DNA from: Virgibacillus sp. AGTR
GTDB taxonomy: Bacteria > Bacillota > Bacilli > Bacillales > Amphibacillaceae
NCBI RefSeq assembly: GCF_016919725.2
Contig: NZ_JAJERH010000006.1
Span: 1 to 64,000 of the forward strand
Reading direction: 5' to 3'
DNA length: 64,000 nucleotides
Shown piece after piece: positions 1 to 8,977 of the stretch (the first letter of the stretch is position 1; each line of letters opens with the position of its first letter). The notes under the pieces were generated by a model. It did no database searches. It saw only the letters and a list, made by a program, of their open reading frames with translations, and had not been told where the DNA came from. The position numbers were made by a program, and so were the translations under genes.

Positions 1-40
1 TGTATCCACCCGCTCCATCTTAGTACTTTTATTGTAACTA

Positions 41-86
41 AAAAAAGATATGAATCCCATAATAAAATGGAAATCATATCTTTTTT
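41..86. terminator. Bidirectional hairpin terminator
   Basis: Near-perfect inverted repeat whose arms begin with AAAAAAGATATGA and end with TCATATCTTTTTT, with an inner CCAT/ATGG pairing and a short A-rich loop. The A and T tracts on the two sides make it usable in either direction. The gene it ends lies outside the window or is the decayed material to the right. Confidence 0.65.
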
Positions 87-267
87 GGACTTTTTCAGTG
101 GCCTCATAAATACATGGAGTTTTTTTACTATAGGGAACGAATTATTCTAAGGAGGGGCTTAATATTTTTGATTGTCCGCTTTCTTGACAGTGGCCTAACC
201 AAATTATTTGCTTTATCTAACCCCTATTCTGTTAAATTTTTATAAAAAGTAGGTATTGGGAGGTTAA

Positions 268-950
268 ATGTTGAGTAAGAGTACAAGTTCTGCGCTAATT
301 ACTGGAATGTTATTAATAGCCGGGATGGTTGTAGGTATATTTAGTGTTGTTCCTGTTATAGATGAAGCAAACTACATTGTCAATGCTTTTACATATAAAA
401 ACCAAGTACTAATAGGAGGGTTTTTCCAGTTGTTAATGATTGTTGCATACGTTGGTATTCCTATTTTAATGTATCCGATACTAAGTAAGCATAATAAAGG
501 TTTGGCTCTTGGGTCTGTAGCCTTTGGCATTATTGCGGGTGTGTTCATTATAATTGGTGTATTCATTCTTCTGTTACTATTGACATTAAGCCATGAATTT
601 ACAAAAGTTGGAGCAATGGATATATCGTATTTTCAGTCCTTAGGTGAATTGAGACAGGACGTGATTTGGTGAACCATGTGGCAACGACCCTGGCTTTTGC
701 TTTGGCTATGCTCTTATTTAACTGCATATTTTGCCAAACAAAACTTGTTCCACGTTGGTTGTCAGTTTGGGGTATTATTGGATCTACATTGTCCATATTG
801 GCAAGCTTATTATTTATGATTTACTTCATCGGTTTGGATGCAACCTACATGATACTAAACATTCCAATAGCCTTTCATCAACTGGTTTTGGCTATATGGT
901 TAATTGTTAAAGGATTCAACCCAACGGTACAGGATTCAGTATCAAATTAA
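268..950 (+). pseudogene. DUF4386-like membrane protein, frameshifted
   Basis: Two overlapping reading frames together look like one DUF4386-type membrane protein of about 225 residues. The first (268-672) starts at ATG after a GGGAGG site, has three or four hydrophobic segments and ends in GELRQDVIW. The second frame continues from about 666 with VNHVATTLAFALAMLLF and three more hydrophobic segments, ending at 950. The two halves read as consecutive parts of one family member, so I infer a frameshift near 660-672, which includes GTGATTTGGTGA. Function of the family is unknown. It is one of the few plus-strand genes here and lies in a decayed patch. A sequencing error or programmed frameshifting cannot be excluded. 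Confidence 0.6.
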
Positions 951-1243
951 TATAAAGGCTCTAGACAAAGAAGTGTAACTAAAATGATTCAATCAGAAAA
1001 TTTTTAAAAAAACAGCAAGTGCATATGATTAATTAGAAGGATGAACAGACTTACTCAAAATTTCCTAGAGAACTTAGTGTTGTTCCTTTTAATCTATCCG
1101 CACATCAATAATGCTTTTTATAAGTAAATATGGTCCGGCTACTTTAATGTGTTTTATTTCAATACAATGCCACCTTCTTTTAACTTCTCTCGACAGTAAT
1201 TATAAGAAGATGTTTTTATGTATGTTTAAATTTTTCCAAACCA
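951..1243. other. Gene-free spacer
   Basis: A-T rich spacer between the DUF4386 relic and the CBO0543-like relic. I see no open frame with a ribosome binding site and no clear terminator or promoter. Confidence 0.4.
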
Positions 1244-1696
1244 TTAGTTTCCTTCCTGCTTTTCATACCACATTTGATAAACATAAATGACATTGGCAAC
1301 TATTGTCATTATTAATAACATTAGGATTTCTGACAAGTTCCCTGTAACAATTTCAACTTCCCTCATTCATGGAACTAAAGCATATACAAACATCCCATCC
1401 AAAATTAAATTAGTTACAAAATATACCCAAAACTTCCGAAAAGTAAAATGAAAGATCCATATGGTTGCAACCCAATATGCGCTGAACACTAAAGGAGCAG
1501 GTGTTATTTTATCCCAAGAAAAAAGGGATTTATCGTATTTCCACCAGTTTTGTGTCCAGGCAATCTCATACAAAATAACATTTATGACTGTTACAAAAAG
1601 CGCGACTGATATATATCTTCGAATAACAGAACGATCTAAAAAAAATAAAGATATGAATGGCAAAATAAAAACAGCCCAAAAAGTGATTTGAATCAT
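1244..1696 (-). pseudogene. CBO0543-like membrane protein with in-frame TGA
   Basis: The first 109 codons encode a hydrophobic protein with about four membrane segments and aromatic-rich stretches (WTQNWWKYD, FHFTFRKFWVYF) of the kind found in the CBO0543 family. A TGA at 1367-1369 stops it after VYALVP. The same frame continues at once for another 40 codons (MREVEIVTGNL..., hydrophobic segment, YQMWYEKQEGN) to a TAA at 1244. Replacing the TGA by TGG gives a protein of about 150 residues, near the usual family length as I recall it. I infer a Trp-to-stop nonsense mutation. The family has no known function. A truncated 109-residue product is the alternative. Confidence 0.55.
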
Positions 1697-2214
1697 TAGT
1701 AAAACAACATCCTTTTCTAAATATTTGATATATAGAATGCATATACTTGCACCAATTTATGCATTGACTATAAAAAATAAAAGAGGAATTTTATGAATAT
1801 GAAATAAACGATAAGAACGTTCTCGATAGGTGATTTTATGAAAGAGAAATGACTAAGATTGTTATGGAGAAGTAAATTATGAAACGAATTTTGAATTGAA
1901 GGATGGTTTCGTGGATCAGTTAAGAAGACTAGAAAATGAAAATCCTCGCTGATCCTTAGTTTTTGCACACTAATACCTTTATGTATATAATGTAAAAGCT
2001 CCTGCTGTGAGGGGTGTTTTAGTTTGTTTGATATGACGTTATATTCTTTAAAAATTTTATTCTTTAAATAGATTGGCAGGAATTTGAGAACTTTTATAGA
2101 AATATAATTTAATCATAAAAGGGCAGTAAGTTACTATAAAAGCCGTAGTGGTAAAGAACCGACAATAAATTTTTGTAAAAACAAATTCCGTTACCCAAAG
2201 AGAGGTGATAACTA
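1697..2214. other. Decayed gene-free stretch
   Basis: No intact gene. On the plus strand around 1790-1955 short open stretches separated by stops (for example LKDGFVDQLRRLENENP ending in TGA) look like coding sequence that has decayed, but I do not recognise a family. Nothing else is visible. Confidence 0.35.
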
Positions 2215-2575
2215 ATTAATATTTGGCATCCAAAGGAATATGAACATGGAGAATTCTTAGATAAAATTTCTTTATCTGAATCACCCAAAGGATGTTATAA
2301 AAGTTGAAAATGAAAATAGAATATTTAGCTTTATATATGATCAATCAGAATTCGGGAATTTTGTACTTGCAATTCGTCTTATAGATGAAATGAAAGCGAG
2401 CTATTTATTAGAAGCAGCCAGTATAGCTAGGGAAGACTATTTTGGAGATAACAAGCAAAATTGGTATCTATATAAAACAACAAAATCCGAATTTATAAAA
2501 TGGTTTGATAATTTACCCGGACCAGGAACTGACATTGACAAAATCGAACATTTCTACATCAGAAACTACATTTGA
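2215..2575 (+). pseudogene. Broken gene of unknown family
   Basis: A reading frame running INIWHPKEYEHGEFLDK (from about 2215) is preceded by a good AGAGGTG site but has no start codon, as if ATG had become ATT. It shifts frame near 2280 and continues as KVENENRIFSFIYDQSEF through IDEMKASYLLEAAS to HFYIRNYI at 2575. The joined product would be about 115 residues, acidic and soluble, with no signal peptide or membrane segment. I do not recognise the family. It lies next to an integrase relic, so it could be cargo of a lost mobile element. Function is not assigned. Confidence 0.45.
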
Positions 2576-2659
2576 GATATTAAGTAAATATGAACCTATC
2601 GTAAAAGTGGAATTGAAATAAAACGCCATTTCATTTGAATTTAGTGCTTTCCAGAAATA

Positions 2660-2876
2660 ATGGTTCATGCTTTCAGAAAAATATTAAGCCAAGCTAGATC
2701 GCTTAATTTTCCTATTCATTCTCTCAGATACACGCACATTGTTTTACTTATGGAAGCTAGAAAGACTAGGCAATGGCAGCTATCAAATTACTGTAGATGT
2801 CTCTTCTCATATTTCCAAAAAGCTAGATGAACAATATATGAGTCTTATTTCAATGAAATCAATACATAATTTTTAA
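2660..2876 (+). pseudogene. Tyrosine integrase C-terminal relic
   Basis: One frame from 2660 reads VHAFRKILSQA and then FPIHSLRYTHIVLLMEA, the place of the HxLRHTH box of phage and ICE tyrosine recombinases. A shift between about 2755 and 2780 moves the match to another frame, which reads LGNGSYQITVDVSSHISKKL up to a TAA at 2876. This corresponds to the family's LGHxSxxxTxxxYxH block. The catalytic Arg survives, the His of the first box is Tyr, and the nucleophilic Tyr of the second block is replaced by Ser. Only the last 70 residues or so are present. It is the footprint of a former integrated element. Confidence 0.75.
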
Positions 2877-2928
2877 AATAAAAGTGGGGCGTTTGTGGGT
2901 AAGGTAAAATGAACGATTAAAAACCATT

Positions 2929-2966
2929 TAAAAAAACTCCTCAACACATTATGTGCCAAGGAGTTC
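2929..2966 (-). terminator. glnA terminator
   Basis: Arms AACTCCT and AGGAGTT close a hairpin with a short inner CACA/TGTG-type pairing, followed on the minus strand by seven T residues. It sits directly downstream of the glnA stop and ends the glnRA transcript. Confidence 0.85.
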
Positions 2967-2973
2967 ATTAACC

Positions 2974-4311
2974 TTAATACGTGCTCAAGTATTGTTCACG
3001 TTCCCAAGGATGCACTTGTGTTTTGAACATATCCCATTCGATTTCTTTTGCTTCTACAAAATGTTCGAAAAGATGTTCACCTAGAGAGTTAACAATTACT
3101 TGGTTTTTCTTCAATTCTTCTAAAGCACCTGCAAGTGTGCTTGGTAAATCTTGAATTCCATTTTCTTCACGCTCTTCCTTCGTCATAACATAAATATTAC
3201 GATCTACTGCTGCAGGTGGTGTCATTGATTTTTCAATACCATCTAATCCAGCTGCCAATAAAGAAGATAGAGCTAGATAAGGATTTGCAGATGGATCTAC
3301 ACTGCGAGCTTCAACACGTGTGCTAATTCCTCGAGAGTTTGGAATACGCATTAGACAGCTTCGATTAGAGCCAGACCAAGCAATATAGCTAGGGGCTTCA
3401 TAGCCAGGAACTAGTCGTTTATAAGAGTTTACTGTTGGATTGGTAACAGCCGTAAAGCTATTAGCATGCTTAATAACACCTGCAATAAATTGATATGCAG
3501 TCTCACTTAACTCCATATCGCCATTTTTGTCATAGAATGCATTTTCGCCATTTTTGAAAAGTGACATATTTACATGCATTCCGGATCCGTTTACACCGAA
3601 TAACGGTTTAGGCATGAATGTCGCATGTAGATTATGCTTTCTAGCAATGGTTTTCACCACTAACTTAAATGTTTGAATATCATCTGCATGTTTTACAGCA
3701 TCAGAATATTTGAAATCTATTTCGTGTTGGCCGGGGGCAACTTCATGGTGGGAAGCTTCAATTTCAAAGCCCATCTCTTCTAACTCAAGTACGATATCTC
3801 TTCGGCAATTTTCGCCTAAATCAGTAGGTGCCAAATCAAAATATCCACCATGGTCATTTAATTCTAGAGAAGGTTCGCCTTTTTCATCTAATTTGAATAA
3901 GAAGAATTCCGGTTCCGTACCGATATTAAATGCATCAAATCCAAGTTCTTCCATTTTCTTCAGGTTTCTCTTTAGATTATATCTTGGATCGCCTTCAAAA
4001 GGAGTACCATCTGTCTTATAAATATCACAAATAAAACGTGCTACTTTCCCTTTTTCAGAAGTCCACGGGAACACAACAAATGTATCTAAGTCCGGATATA
4101 AATACATATCTGACTCTTCAATTCGAACAAATCCCTCAATTGAAGACCCGTCAAACATCATTTTATTATCAAGTGCCTTGTCTAGCTGACTTAGTGGGAT
4201 TTCCACATTTTTAATTGTTCCAAGCATATCCGTAAATTGTAAACGAATAAAACGAACGTTTTCCTCTTTAATTTGCTTTAGAATCTCTTCCCTAGTAAAG
4301 CTTTTTCCCAT
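2974..4311 (-). CDS. glnA: Glutamine synthetase, type I
   Basis: Makes glutamine from glutamate, ammonia and ATP in the cytoplasm, as a dodecamer. The 445 residues match the usual length of the Bacillus GSI-alpha enzyme (444). The beta-grasp domain covers about 15-100 and the catalytic domain the rest. Metal and substrate motifs are visible: EPEFFLF (133-139), [11 protein letters not shown] and NGSGMH (241-246). Arg63 in GFVRIEES sits where GSI-alpha enzymes have their feedback-sensing arginine. There is no adenylylation segment, as expected for this class. The start follows an AGGAGGA site. It is the second gene of the glnRA operon, repressed by GlnR; in relatives the feedback-inhibited enzyme itself activates GlnR and sequesters TnrA. 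Confidence 0.98.
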   Translation of the reverse strand: MGKSFTREEILKQIKEENVRFIRLQFTDMLGTIKNVEIPLSQLDKALDNKMMFDGSSIEGFVRIEESDMYLYPDLDTFVVFPWTSEKGKVARFICDIYKTDGTPFEGDPRYNLKRNLKKMEELGFDAFNIGTEPEFFLFKLDEKGEPSLELNDHGGYFDLAPTDLGENCRRDIVLELEEMGFEIEASHHEVAPGQHEIDFKYSDAVKHADDIQTFKLVVKTIARKHNLHATFMPKPLFGVNGSGMHVNMSLFKNGENAFYDKNGDMELSETAYQFIAGVIKHANSFTAVTNPTVNSYKRLVPGYEAPSYIAWSGSNRSCLMRIPNSRGISTRVEARSVDPSANPYLALSSLLAAGLDGIEKSMTPPAAVDRNIYVMTKEEREENGIQDLPSTLAGALEELKKNQVIVNSLGEHLFEHFVEAKEIEWDMFKTQVHPWEREQYLSTY

Positions 4312-4397
4312 TCTTTCTCCTCCTATGAACTATATTTTTTATTTGAATAGAAAAACAGTTCTATAACATACTGTTAACACACTTGTTTTCCTAAACC

Positions 4398-4799
4398 TTA
4401 TGGATGATTGGTAAAAAATCGTGACAACTCTCCTTGCCGTAAATTTGCTTTTCCGTGTCTGCCAGGTTCCTTTAACTCGTTTCTTAAAATTCTGCGGAGA
4501 TCTTTCTCGCTTAAATCTGATGATTCAGACGATTTTTTGCCTACTTCTTTCTTTTCTTGTCCTTCACTCAATAGCAGCTTGATACCAGCGATATTTAAGC
4601 CTTTATCCAATAAATCTTTTATTTCTAATAACCTATCTACATCATGAAAAGAAAATAATCGCTGATTACCACTTGTTCTTTCTGGGTGAATTAATTCATG
4701 TTCTTCATAATATCTTATTTGTCTTGCTGTTAATTCTGTCAATTTAATAACAATGCCAATTCCAAATAAGGGCATGGAACGACGATCCTGATCATTCAA
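4398..4799 (-). CDS. glnR: MerR-family nitrogen repressor GlnR
   Basis: DNA-binding repressor of glnRA and other nitrogen genes under nitrogen excess. The 133 residues carry a MerR winged helix in the first 70 or so residues (LTARQIRYYEEHELI, then GNQRLFSFHDVDRL) and a short low-complexity C-terminal tail ending RQGELSRFF, the segment that autoinhibits DNA binding until feedback-inhibited glutamine synthetase relieves it. The start is preceded by GAGGGGG. An 86 bp gap separates it from glnA. Autoregulation is supported by two operators upstream. TnrA is a close paralogue, but position beside glnA and the tail make GlnR the clear choice. Confidence 0.97.
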   Translation of the reverse strand: MNDQDRRSMPLFGIGIVIKLTELTARQIRYYEEHELIHPERTSGNQRLFSFHDVDRLLEIKDLLDKGLNIAGIKLLLSEGQEKKEVGKKSSESSDLSEKDLRRILRNELKEPGRHGKANLRQGELSRFFTNHP

Positions 4800-4830
4800 T
4801 TCATGACCCCCTCATCATTAATTCTATTTT

Positions 4831-4859
4831 ATTATATGTTATGTAAAATAACATGTCAA
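4831..4859 (-). promoter_or_regulatory. Sigma-A promoter of glnRA
   Basis: Consensus -35 TTGACA (4854-4859) and -10 TATAAT (4831-4836) separated by exactly 17 bp. The spacer itself is a perfect GlnR box, so repressor and polymerase must compete. Confidence 0.92.
4837..4853 (-). promoter_or_regulatory. GlnR operator, promoter-spacer box
   Basis: TGTTA-N7-TAACA, a perfect match to the GlnR/TnrA consensus, filling the whole spacer between the -35 and -10 elements of glnRA. Confidence 0.92.
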
Positions 4860-4864
4860 TAATA

Positions 4865-4881
4865 TGTTAGGTTTTCTAACA
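4865..4881 (-). promoter_or_regulatory. GlnR operator, upstream box
   Basis: Second perfect TGTTA-N7-TAACA, 28 bp centre to centre from the first and just upstream of the -35. This corresponds to the paired glnRA operators o1 and o2 of Bacillus subtilis. Confidence 0.9.
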
Positions 4882-4910
4882 TAAAAAAGGCGTTTAAAAC
4901 ATAACGCCCT
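4882..4910 (-). terminator. ynbB operon terminator
   Basis: GGCGTT and AACGCC arms with an 8 nt A-T rich loop, followed on the minus strand by TTTTTT. It lies just after the ynbB stop and abuts the upstream GlnR box of the next operon. Confidence 0.85.
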
Positions 4911-4926
4911 TTGCCATGGATATACC

Positions 4927-6171
4927 CTACTTTATAGGGTTATAATCATCACTTTTTAATTTTTTTAACGATTCAACGAGTGCTATTTTAACGTGTGCAT
5001 AGGTTAAACCACCCTGCACAAATGCAATATAAGGTGGGCGTAGTGGTCCATCCGCTGATAATTCAATACTGGCTCCCTGTATAAATGTTCCGGCTGCCAT
5101 AATGACCTCATCTTCATAGCCTGGCATTTCACTTGGGTAAGGCTTTACATAGGAATTAACCGGCGAATTTTCTTGAATTGCCTGACAGAAGGTAATCATT
5201 TGCTCTCTATCCTGAAAGGTAACCGATTGAATTAAATCTGTTCGTTTCGCTTGGAAGCTTGGTGATGTATTATATCCAGCAAGCTCCATGATCCGTGAAG
5301 TAAAAATAGCCCCCTTTAATGCTTCACCAACAACATGTGGCGCAAGGAAAAAACCTTGATACATTTCATGTAATGTATCCAATGTAGCTCCTGTTTCTTT
5401 ACCTAACCCTGGTGCGGTTAAACGATTAGCGCATTGCTGGATTAGATCACTTCTACCAGCAATATATCCCCCTGCTCTAGCTAAACCACCTCCAGGATTT
5501 TTAATAAGTGAGCCGGCAATAATATCTGCACCAACATGAAGTGGTTCTTTCTCTTCAACAAATTCCCCATAACAGTTGTCCACAAATACGATAGCATCCG
5601 AATCAATTTCTTTTATAAAATGAATCATCTCACTAATCTGAGTAAGGGTAAAGGACGGGCGATCATCATAGCCTTTTGACCGTTGAATGCCAATTACTTT
5701 TGGATTTGAAATCATAGCCTCCCTTACCCCAACAAAGTCAATACTACCGTTACTCATTAGATCCACTTTATTATAGGAAATATGAAAATCACGGAGAGAA
5801 CCAGTGTTTGTACCTCTTATACCAATTACTTCTTCTAACGTATCATATGGCTTCCCAGTTATGTATAATATTTCATCGCCTGGTCGCAGCATCCCAAATA
5901 GTGTAGTCGTAATGGCATGGGTCCCTGATACAATTTGTGGTCTGACGAGTGCATCTTCTCCACCAAAAACATCAGCATAGATCCGCTCTAAAACTTCCCT
6001 ACCTAAATCATCATATCCATAACCGCTGGTTGAATTAAAATGTGAATCACTTACTCGATATTTTCTAAATGCATCTAAAACTCTTTTTTGATTCGTTTCT
6101 ACGATATGACTAACATTTCTATGCTGCTCTGCACAGTCAAATTCTGCCTGTTTAATTAACTGTTCAATCAT
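4927..6171 (-). CDS. ynbB: YnbB, PLP-dependent Cys/Met-metabolism family protein
   Basis: Fold-type I pyridoxal-phosphate enzyme of the aluminium-resistance/methionine gamma-lyase-like family, cytoplasmic; the true substrate is not established. It has 414 residues. FVDNCYGEF holds the PLP-interacting Asp, and SLIKNPGGGLA holds the Schiff-base lysine, at about 235. SGTHAITTTLFG is the cofactor phosphate region. It starts 9 bp after the hflX stop (GAGGAG site overlapping the end of hflX), so the two are cotranscribed. The arrangement glnR-ynbB-hflX is the Bacillus order. Confidence 0.92.
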   Translation of the reverse strand: MIEQLIKQAEFDCAEQHRNVSHIVETNQKRVLDAFRKYRVSDSHFNSTSGYGYDDLGREVLERIYADVFGGEDALVRPQIVSGTHAITTTLFGMLRPGDEILYITGKPYDTLEEVIGIRGTNTGSLRDFHISYNKVDLMSNGSIDFVGVREAMISNPKVIGIQRSKGYDDRPSFTLTQISEMIHFIKEIDSDAIVFVDNCYGEFVEEKEPLHVGADIIAGSLIKNPGGGLARAGGYIAGRSDLIQQCANRLTAPGLGKETGATLDTLHEMYQGFFLAPHVVGEALKGAIFTSRIMELAGYNTSPSFQAKRTDLIQSVTFQDREQMITFCQAIQENSPVNSYVKPYPSEMPGYEDEVIMAAGTFIQGASIELSADGPLRPPYIAFVQGGLTYAHVKIALVESLKKLKSDDYNPIK

Positions 6172-6180
6172 TTGCTGTCT

Positions 6181-7416
6181 TTACTCCTCTAATATACGAT
6201 TTAATGGATGATCATGACGCATATATCCATAAACTTGAAATATATTTGTCATTTCATCGAATATTTTATGTTCTACAATGGTTTCTTTTTCTAATTGATG
6301 GATAAGCTTACCTTGATCAGGATCTAACTTTACGTTATACCGCTGCCACGCTTCCTTCAATAAACGTTCGATAGTTGATACTAATCGAACGACATCTGAT
6401 GACTCATATGCACTTATAACAAGATGCGGCTGATTGATTGGAATAACATCCTGCTTAAGTAAATCCTTTTTATTATAAACCGTTAGCATTGGAATCGATT
6501 GTGCATTTAATTCTTTAAGTAATTGCATAACGGTATCCTGTTGTTGATCCTGATCCGGATGAGAGCCATCTACAACATGTAATAAGAAGTCCGCTTCAGT
6601 TACTTCCTCTAGCGTAGATTTGAATGCTGCAATTAAAGCTGTTGGCAAATCTTGTAGAAAGCCGACGGTATCCGTTATAAGCACTTGTAGCCCTGCAGGT
6701 AATTGGATTTTCCGCGTTAGCGGATCTAACGTTGCAAACAATTGATCTTCTTCTAAAGAATTACTATGTGTTAATCGATTAAACAAAGTGGATTTTCCAG
6801 CGTTTGTATAACCAACAATGGCTATTTGAAAGACATCCTTAGTTTTCCTCCGCTTCCGATATTGTTCACGCTGCTTTACGACTGTTTCTAAACGCTTTTT
6901 AATATCATAAATCCGCCTGCGTATATGGCGCTGATCCGTCTCTAACTTTGTTTCACCAGGACCTCTAGTTCCAATACCTGCACCTAGTCTAGACATTTCA
7001 ACTCCTTGACCTCGGAGTCTCGGTAGCGCATATTCTAGCTGTGCAAGCTCTACCTGCAGTTTTCCTTCTTTTGTTCTTGCTCGCATAGCAAAAATGTCCA
7101 AAATTAATTGGCTTCGATCGATAATTCGAACACCTAATAAGCTTGCCAAATTTCTTAATTGGCCAGCAGACAGCTCATCATTTGATATAACTAAATCAAT
7201 ATCTAGTTCATCAATTATCGAACGAATTTCCTTTATCTTTCCAGATCCAATATATGTAGCAGGGTGGATTCGATCCCGCTTTTGCGTCATAATTTGTTTT
7301 ACATCTCCACCAGCAGTATGGCTTAAAGATGTGAGTTCTTGAAGCGAAGAGGCGAACCGCTCTTCATCTTGATTTGGCTTTTTTACAGCAATTACTACGA
7401 TTTTTTCATCTGCCAC
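6181..7416 (-). CDS. hflX: Ribosome-associated GTPase HflX
   Basis: Ribosome-binding GTPase that, in studied bacteria, splits stalled or hibernating 70S ribosomes. The 411 residues have the HflX N-terminal nucleotide-binding domain (TYIGSGKIKEI near 55-65), the glycine-rich linker (GAGIGTRGPGETKLETD) that marks the family, and a C-terminal G domain. The G domain carries GYTNAGKST (G1, around 210), DTVGF (G3) and NKKD (G4). Translation begins at GTG after AAGGAAAGAGG. A sporulation gene, spoVK, lies 92 bp upstream. Nothing unusual is seen. Confidence 0.96.
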   Translation of the reverse strand: MADEKIVVIAVKKPNQDEERFASSLQELTSLSHTAGGDVKQIMTQKRDRIHPATYIGSGKIKEIRSIIDELDIDLVISNDELSAGQLRNLASLLGVRIIDRSQLILDIFAMRARTKEGKLQVELAQLEYALPRLRGQGVEMSRLGAGIGTRGPGETKLETDQRHIRRRIYDIKKRLETVVKQREQYRKRRKTKDVFQIAIVGYTNAGKSTLFNRLTHSNSLEEDQLFATLDPLTRKIQLPAGLQVLITDTVGFLQDLPTALIAAFKSTLEEVTEADFLLHVVDGSHPDQDQQQDTVMQLLKELNAQSIPMLTVYNKKDLLKQDVIPINQPHLVISAYESSDVVRLVSTIERLLKEAWQRYNVKLDPDQGKLIHQLEKETIVEHKIFDEMTNIFQVYGYMRHDHPLNRILEE

Positions 7417-7508
7417 AAACAGAACCTCTTTCCTTTCAGCTTCTTTGTTAGATATTTTAGTGGCTGTTCACCTTTTCTATCTTATCAAACAATTCTATAA
7501 TAACAAAA

Positions 7509-8432
7509 TTACATGGCGTTAATTTGTAAATCTTTAGCAGTTAAATGAATCAAATCATCAGGTGTAAAGTGCTCATTTGCCAATAACCGCATTGCATGCA
7601 TCCGAATCGAATTTTCAATCACATTTCGAACATATCTAGCATTGGCAAAGTTTCTATTGTATTCTTTCGTTTTCATATATAAATGAGCCTTTAATTCTAA
7701 TTCAGCTTCCCTTGTCAATTGGTAATCTCGTTCAACAGCCATACGCTTCGCAATAGACAGCAACTGACCTGCTTCATAATTCTTAAAATCTAAAATAAAG
7801 GGAAACCTTGATTGTAAGCCAGGATTTAGAGTTAGAAAACGCTCCATCTCATATGGATAACCTGCTAATATCAAGACAAAATCATGCTGATTATCCTCCA
7901 TGTGTTTTACTAATGTATCAATTGCTTCCTTTCCGAAATCCTTCTCCCCACCTCTTGCCAGCGAATACGCCTCATCAATAAACAAAACTCCGCCTTGCGC
8001 TTTTTGGATAATGGATCGCGTTTTTTGTGCAGTTTGCCCAATATATTCCCCTACTAGATCCGCTCTTTCAGCCTCTATACAATGTCCTTTTGTTAATAAA
8101 TTCATTTCAAAATACAACTTAGCTAGCTTTCTAGCTACGGTTGTTTTTCCTGTACCGGGGTTTCCTTTAAATAGCATATGCAGAACTTGCTTTGTATCTT
8201 GTAAGCCAAGCTCCCTTCTCTTTTCATTGATAACAACAGTGGCATAGATTTCTTTGATTCGTTCTTTTAATTCATTCATACCCACAAATGATGAAAATGC
8301 CTGATCAATATGTTTAAAAGGATTGTTTTTGAATCCTTTTTCTAAATTACGTTTCGTTGATACTGCAGACTTTCTTTCTTGTAAAATGATATTTACTTGC
8401 CCGTTTTTATTCCTAATCATTTGTGTTTCCAT
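7509..8432 (-). CDS. spoVK: Stage V sporulation protein K, AAA ATPase
   Basis: AAA-family ATPase needed for late spore maturation in Bacillus; its substrate is unknown. The 307 residues include Walker A GNPGTGKTT at about 93, Walker B VLFIDEAYSL, and sensor and arginine-finger segments (LNPGLQSRF) in a CbbX-like AAA domain, with a helical lid after about 240. The start ATG follows GAGGGGTGATG. In relatives it is made in the mother cell under sigma-E; I could not pick a convincing sigma-E promoter. A decayed second copy of its Walker B region lies upstream. Confidence 0.93.
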   Translation of the reverse strand: METQMIRNKNGQVNIILQERKSAVSTKRNLEKGFKNNPFKHIDQAFSSFVGMNELKERIKEIYATVVINEKRRELGLQDTKQVLHMLFKGNPGTGKTTVARKLAKLYFEMNLLTKGHCIEAERADLVGEYIGQTAQKTRSIIQKAQGGVLFIDEAYSLARGGEKDFGKEAIDTLVKHMEDNQHDFVLILAGYPYEMERFLTLNPGLQSRFPFILDFKNYEAGQLLSIAKRMAVERDYQLTREAELELKAHLYMKTKEYNRNFANARYVRNVIENSIRMHAMRLLANEHFTPDDLIHLTAKDLQINAM

Positions 8433-8707
8433 GTCATCACCCCTCAGTCATTTTAGTATACGCACATATGAAAAAGGTGTGACATTTGCCCATAAAAAGG
8501 ACTGCTTTTAATCGAATAAAATATTCAACCAATAGAAAATGTTGGAAAATAGGATTGTTTTGATTATAGTAGCATTTATGAATATAAGAGTAAATTTAGT
8601 AAACTTTGAAACCAAATCCTTGAGTTGGAAAGTTTTAAGAAACGAAACTGATCTGTTTATATTTCTAGTTGGATTCATGTTAACGATTCGTATTTCAACT
8701 TTCTCAG

Positions 8708-8788
8708 ATTGTCTTTAAAAATGTAGCAATTGCATCGATACCGATATTCTTTTCCCCAGCTCTTACCACTATGTCTCATCAATAAACG
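8708..8788 (-). pseudogene. Relic of a SpoVK-like AAA Walker B region
   Basis: On the minus strand the stretch reads FIDE, then after a small disruption RAGEKNIGIDAIATFLK. It aligns with FIDEAYSLARGGEKDF and the following AIDTLVK of the intact spoVK about 0.8 kb away. The nucleotide text around the FIDE and GEK codons is also similar. About 27 residues can be followed; flanks are unreadable. I infer a decayed tandem duplicate of spoVK. Chance similarity is less likely given the order and spacing of the matches, but the piece is short. Confidence 0.5.
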
Positions 8789-8820
8789 ATAGGGAGCTAT
8801 CCCAAGAGATAGCTCCCTAT
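8789..8820. repeat. Perfect 13 bp inverted repeat
   Basis: Arms ATAGGGAGCTATC and GATAGCTCCCTAT with a 6 nt loop. There is no T tract on either side, so it is not a typical intrinsic terminator. It starts immediately beyond the spoVK relic. Confidence 0.6.
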
Positions 8821-8977
8821 CTATACAACTAGAAAATACGCCATTCACGACTACCTACCACACACGAGCAAGCCTACTCCATGCAGGTTTCAAACGAACA
8901 CTCTTCCTTCAGTAGCCCCTTATAAATTCCAGTCGTTGTATTTTAATGTACCTTATGTGACATCCCAGTTTTTATTG

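Larger units (their letters stand above)
8433..8977. other. Gene-free gap between hfq and spoVK
   Basis: No intact gene in 545 bp. It contains a short spoVK-like relic (8708-8788) and a strong hairpin (8789-8820). The part from 8820 to 8977 has scattered stops in all frames and no recognisable signal. Confidence 0.5.

Noticed and set aside
1768-1968. 66-codon minus-strand open frame
   Set aside because: Lies in decayed A-T rich sequence without a start signal.
8789-8820. Intrinsic terminator for hfq
   Set aside because: Strong stem but no T tract on either strand, so listed as an inverted repeat only.
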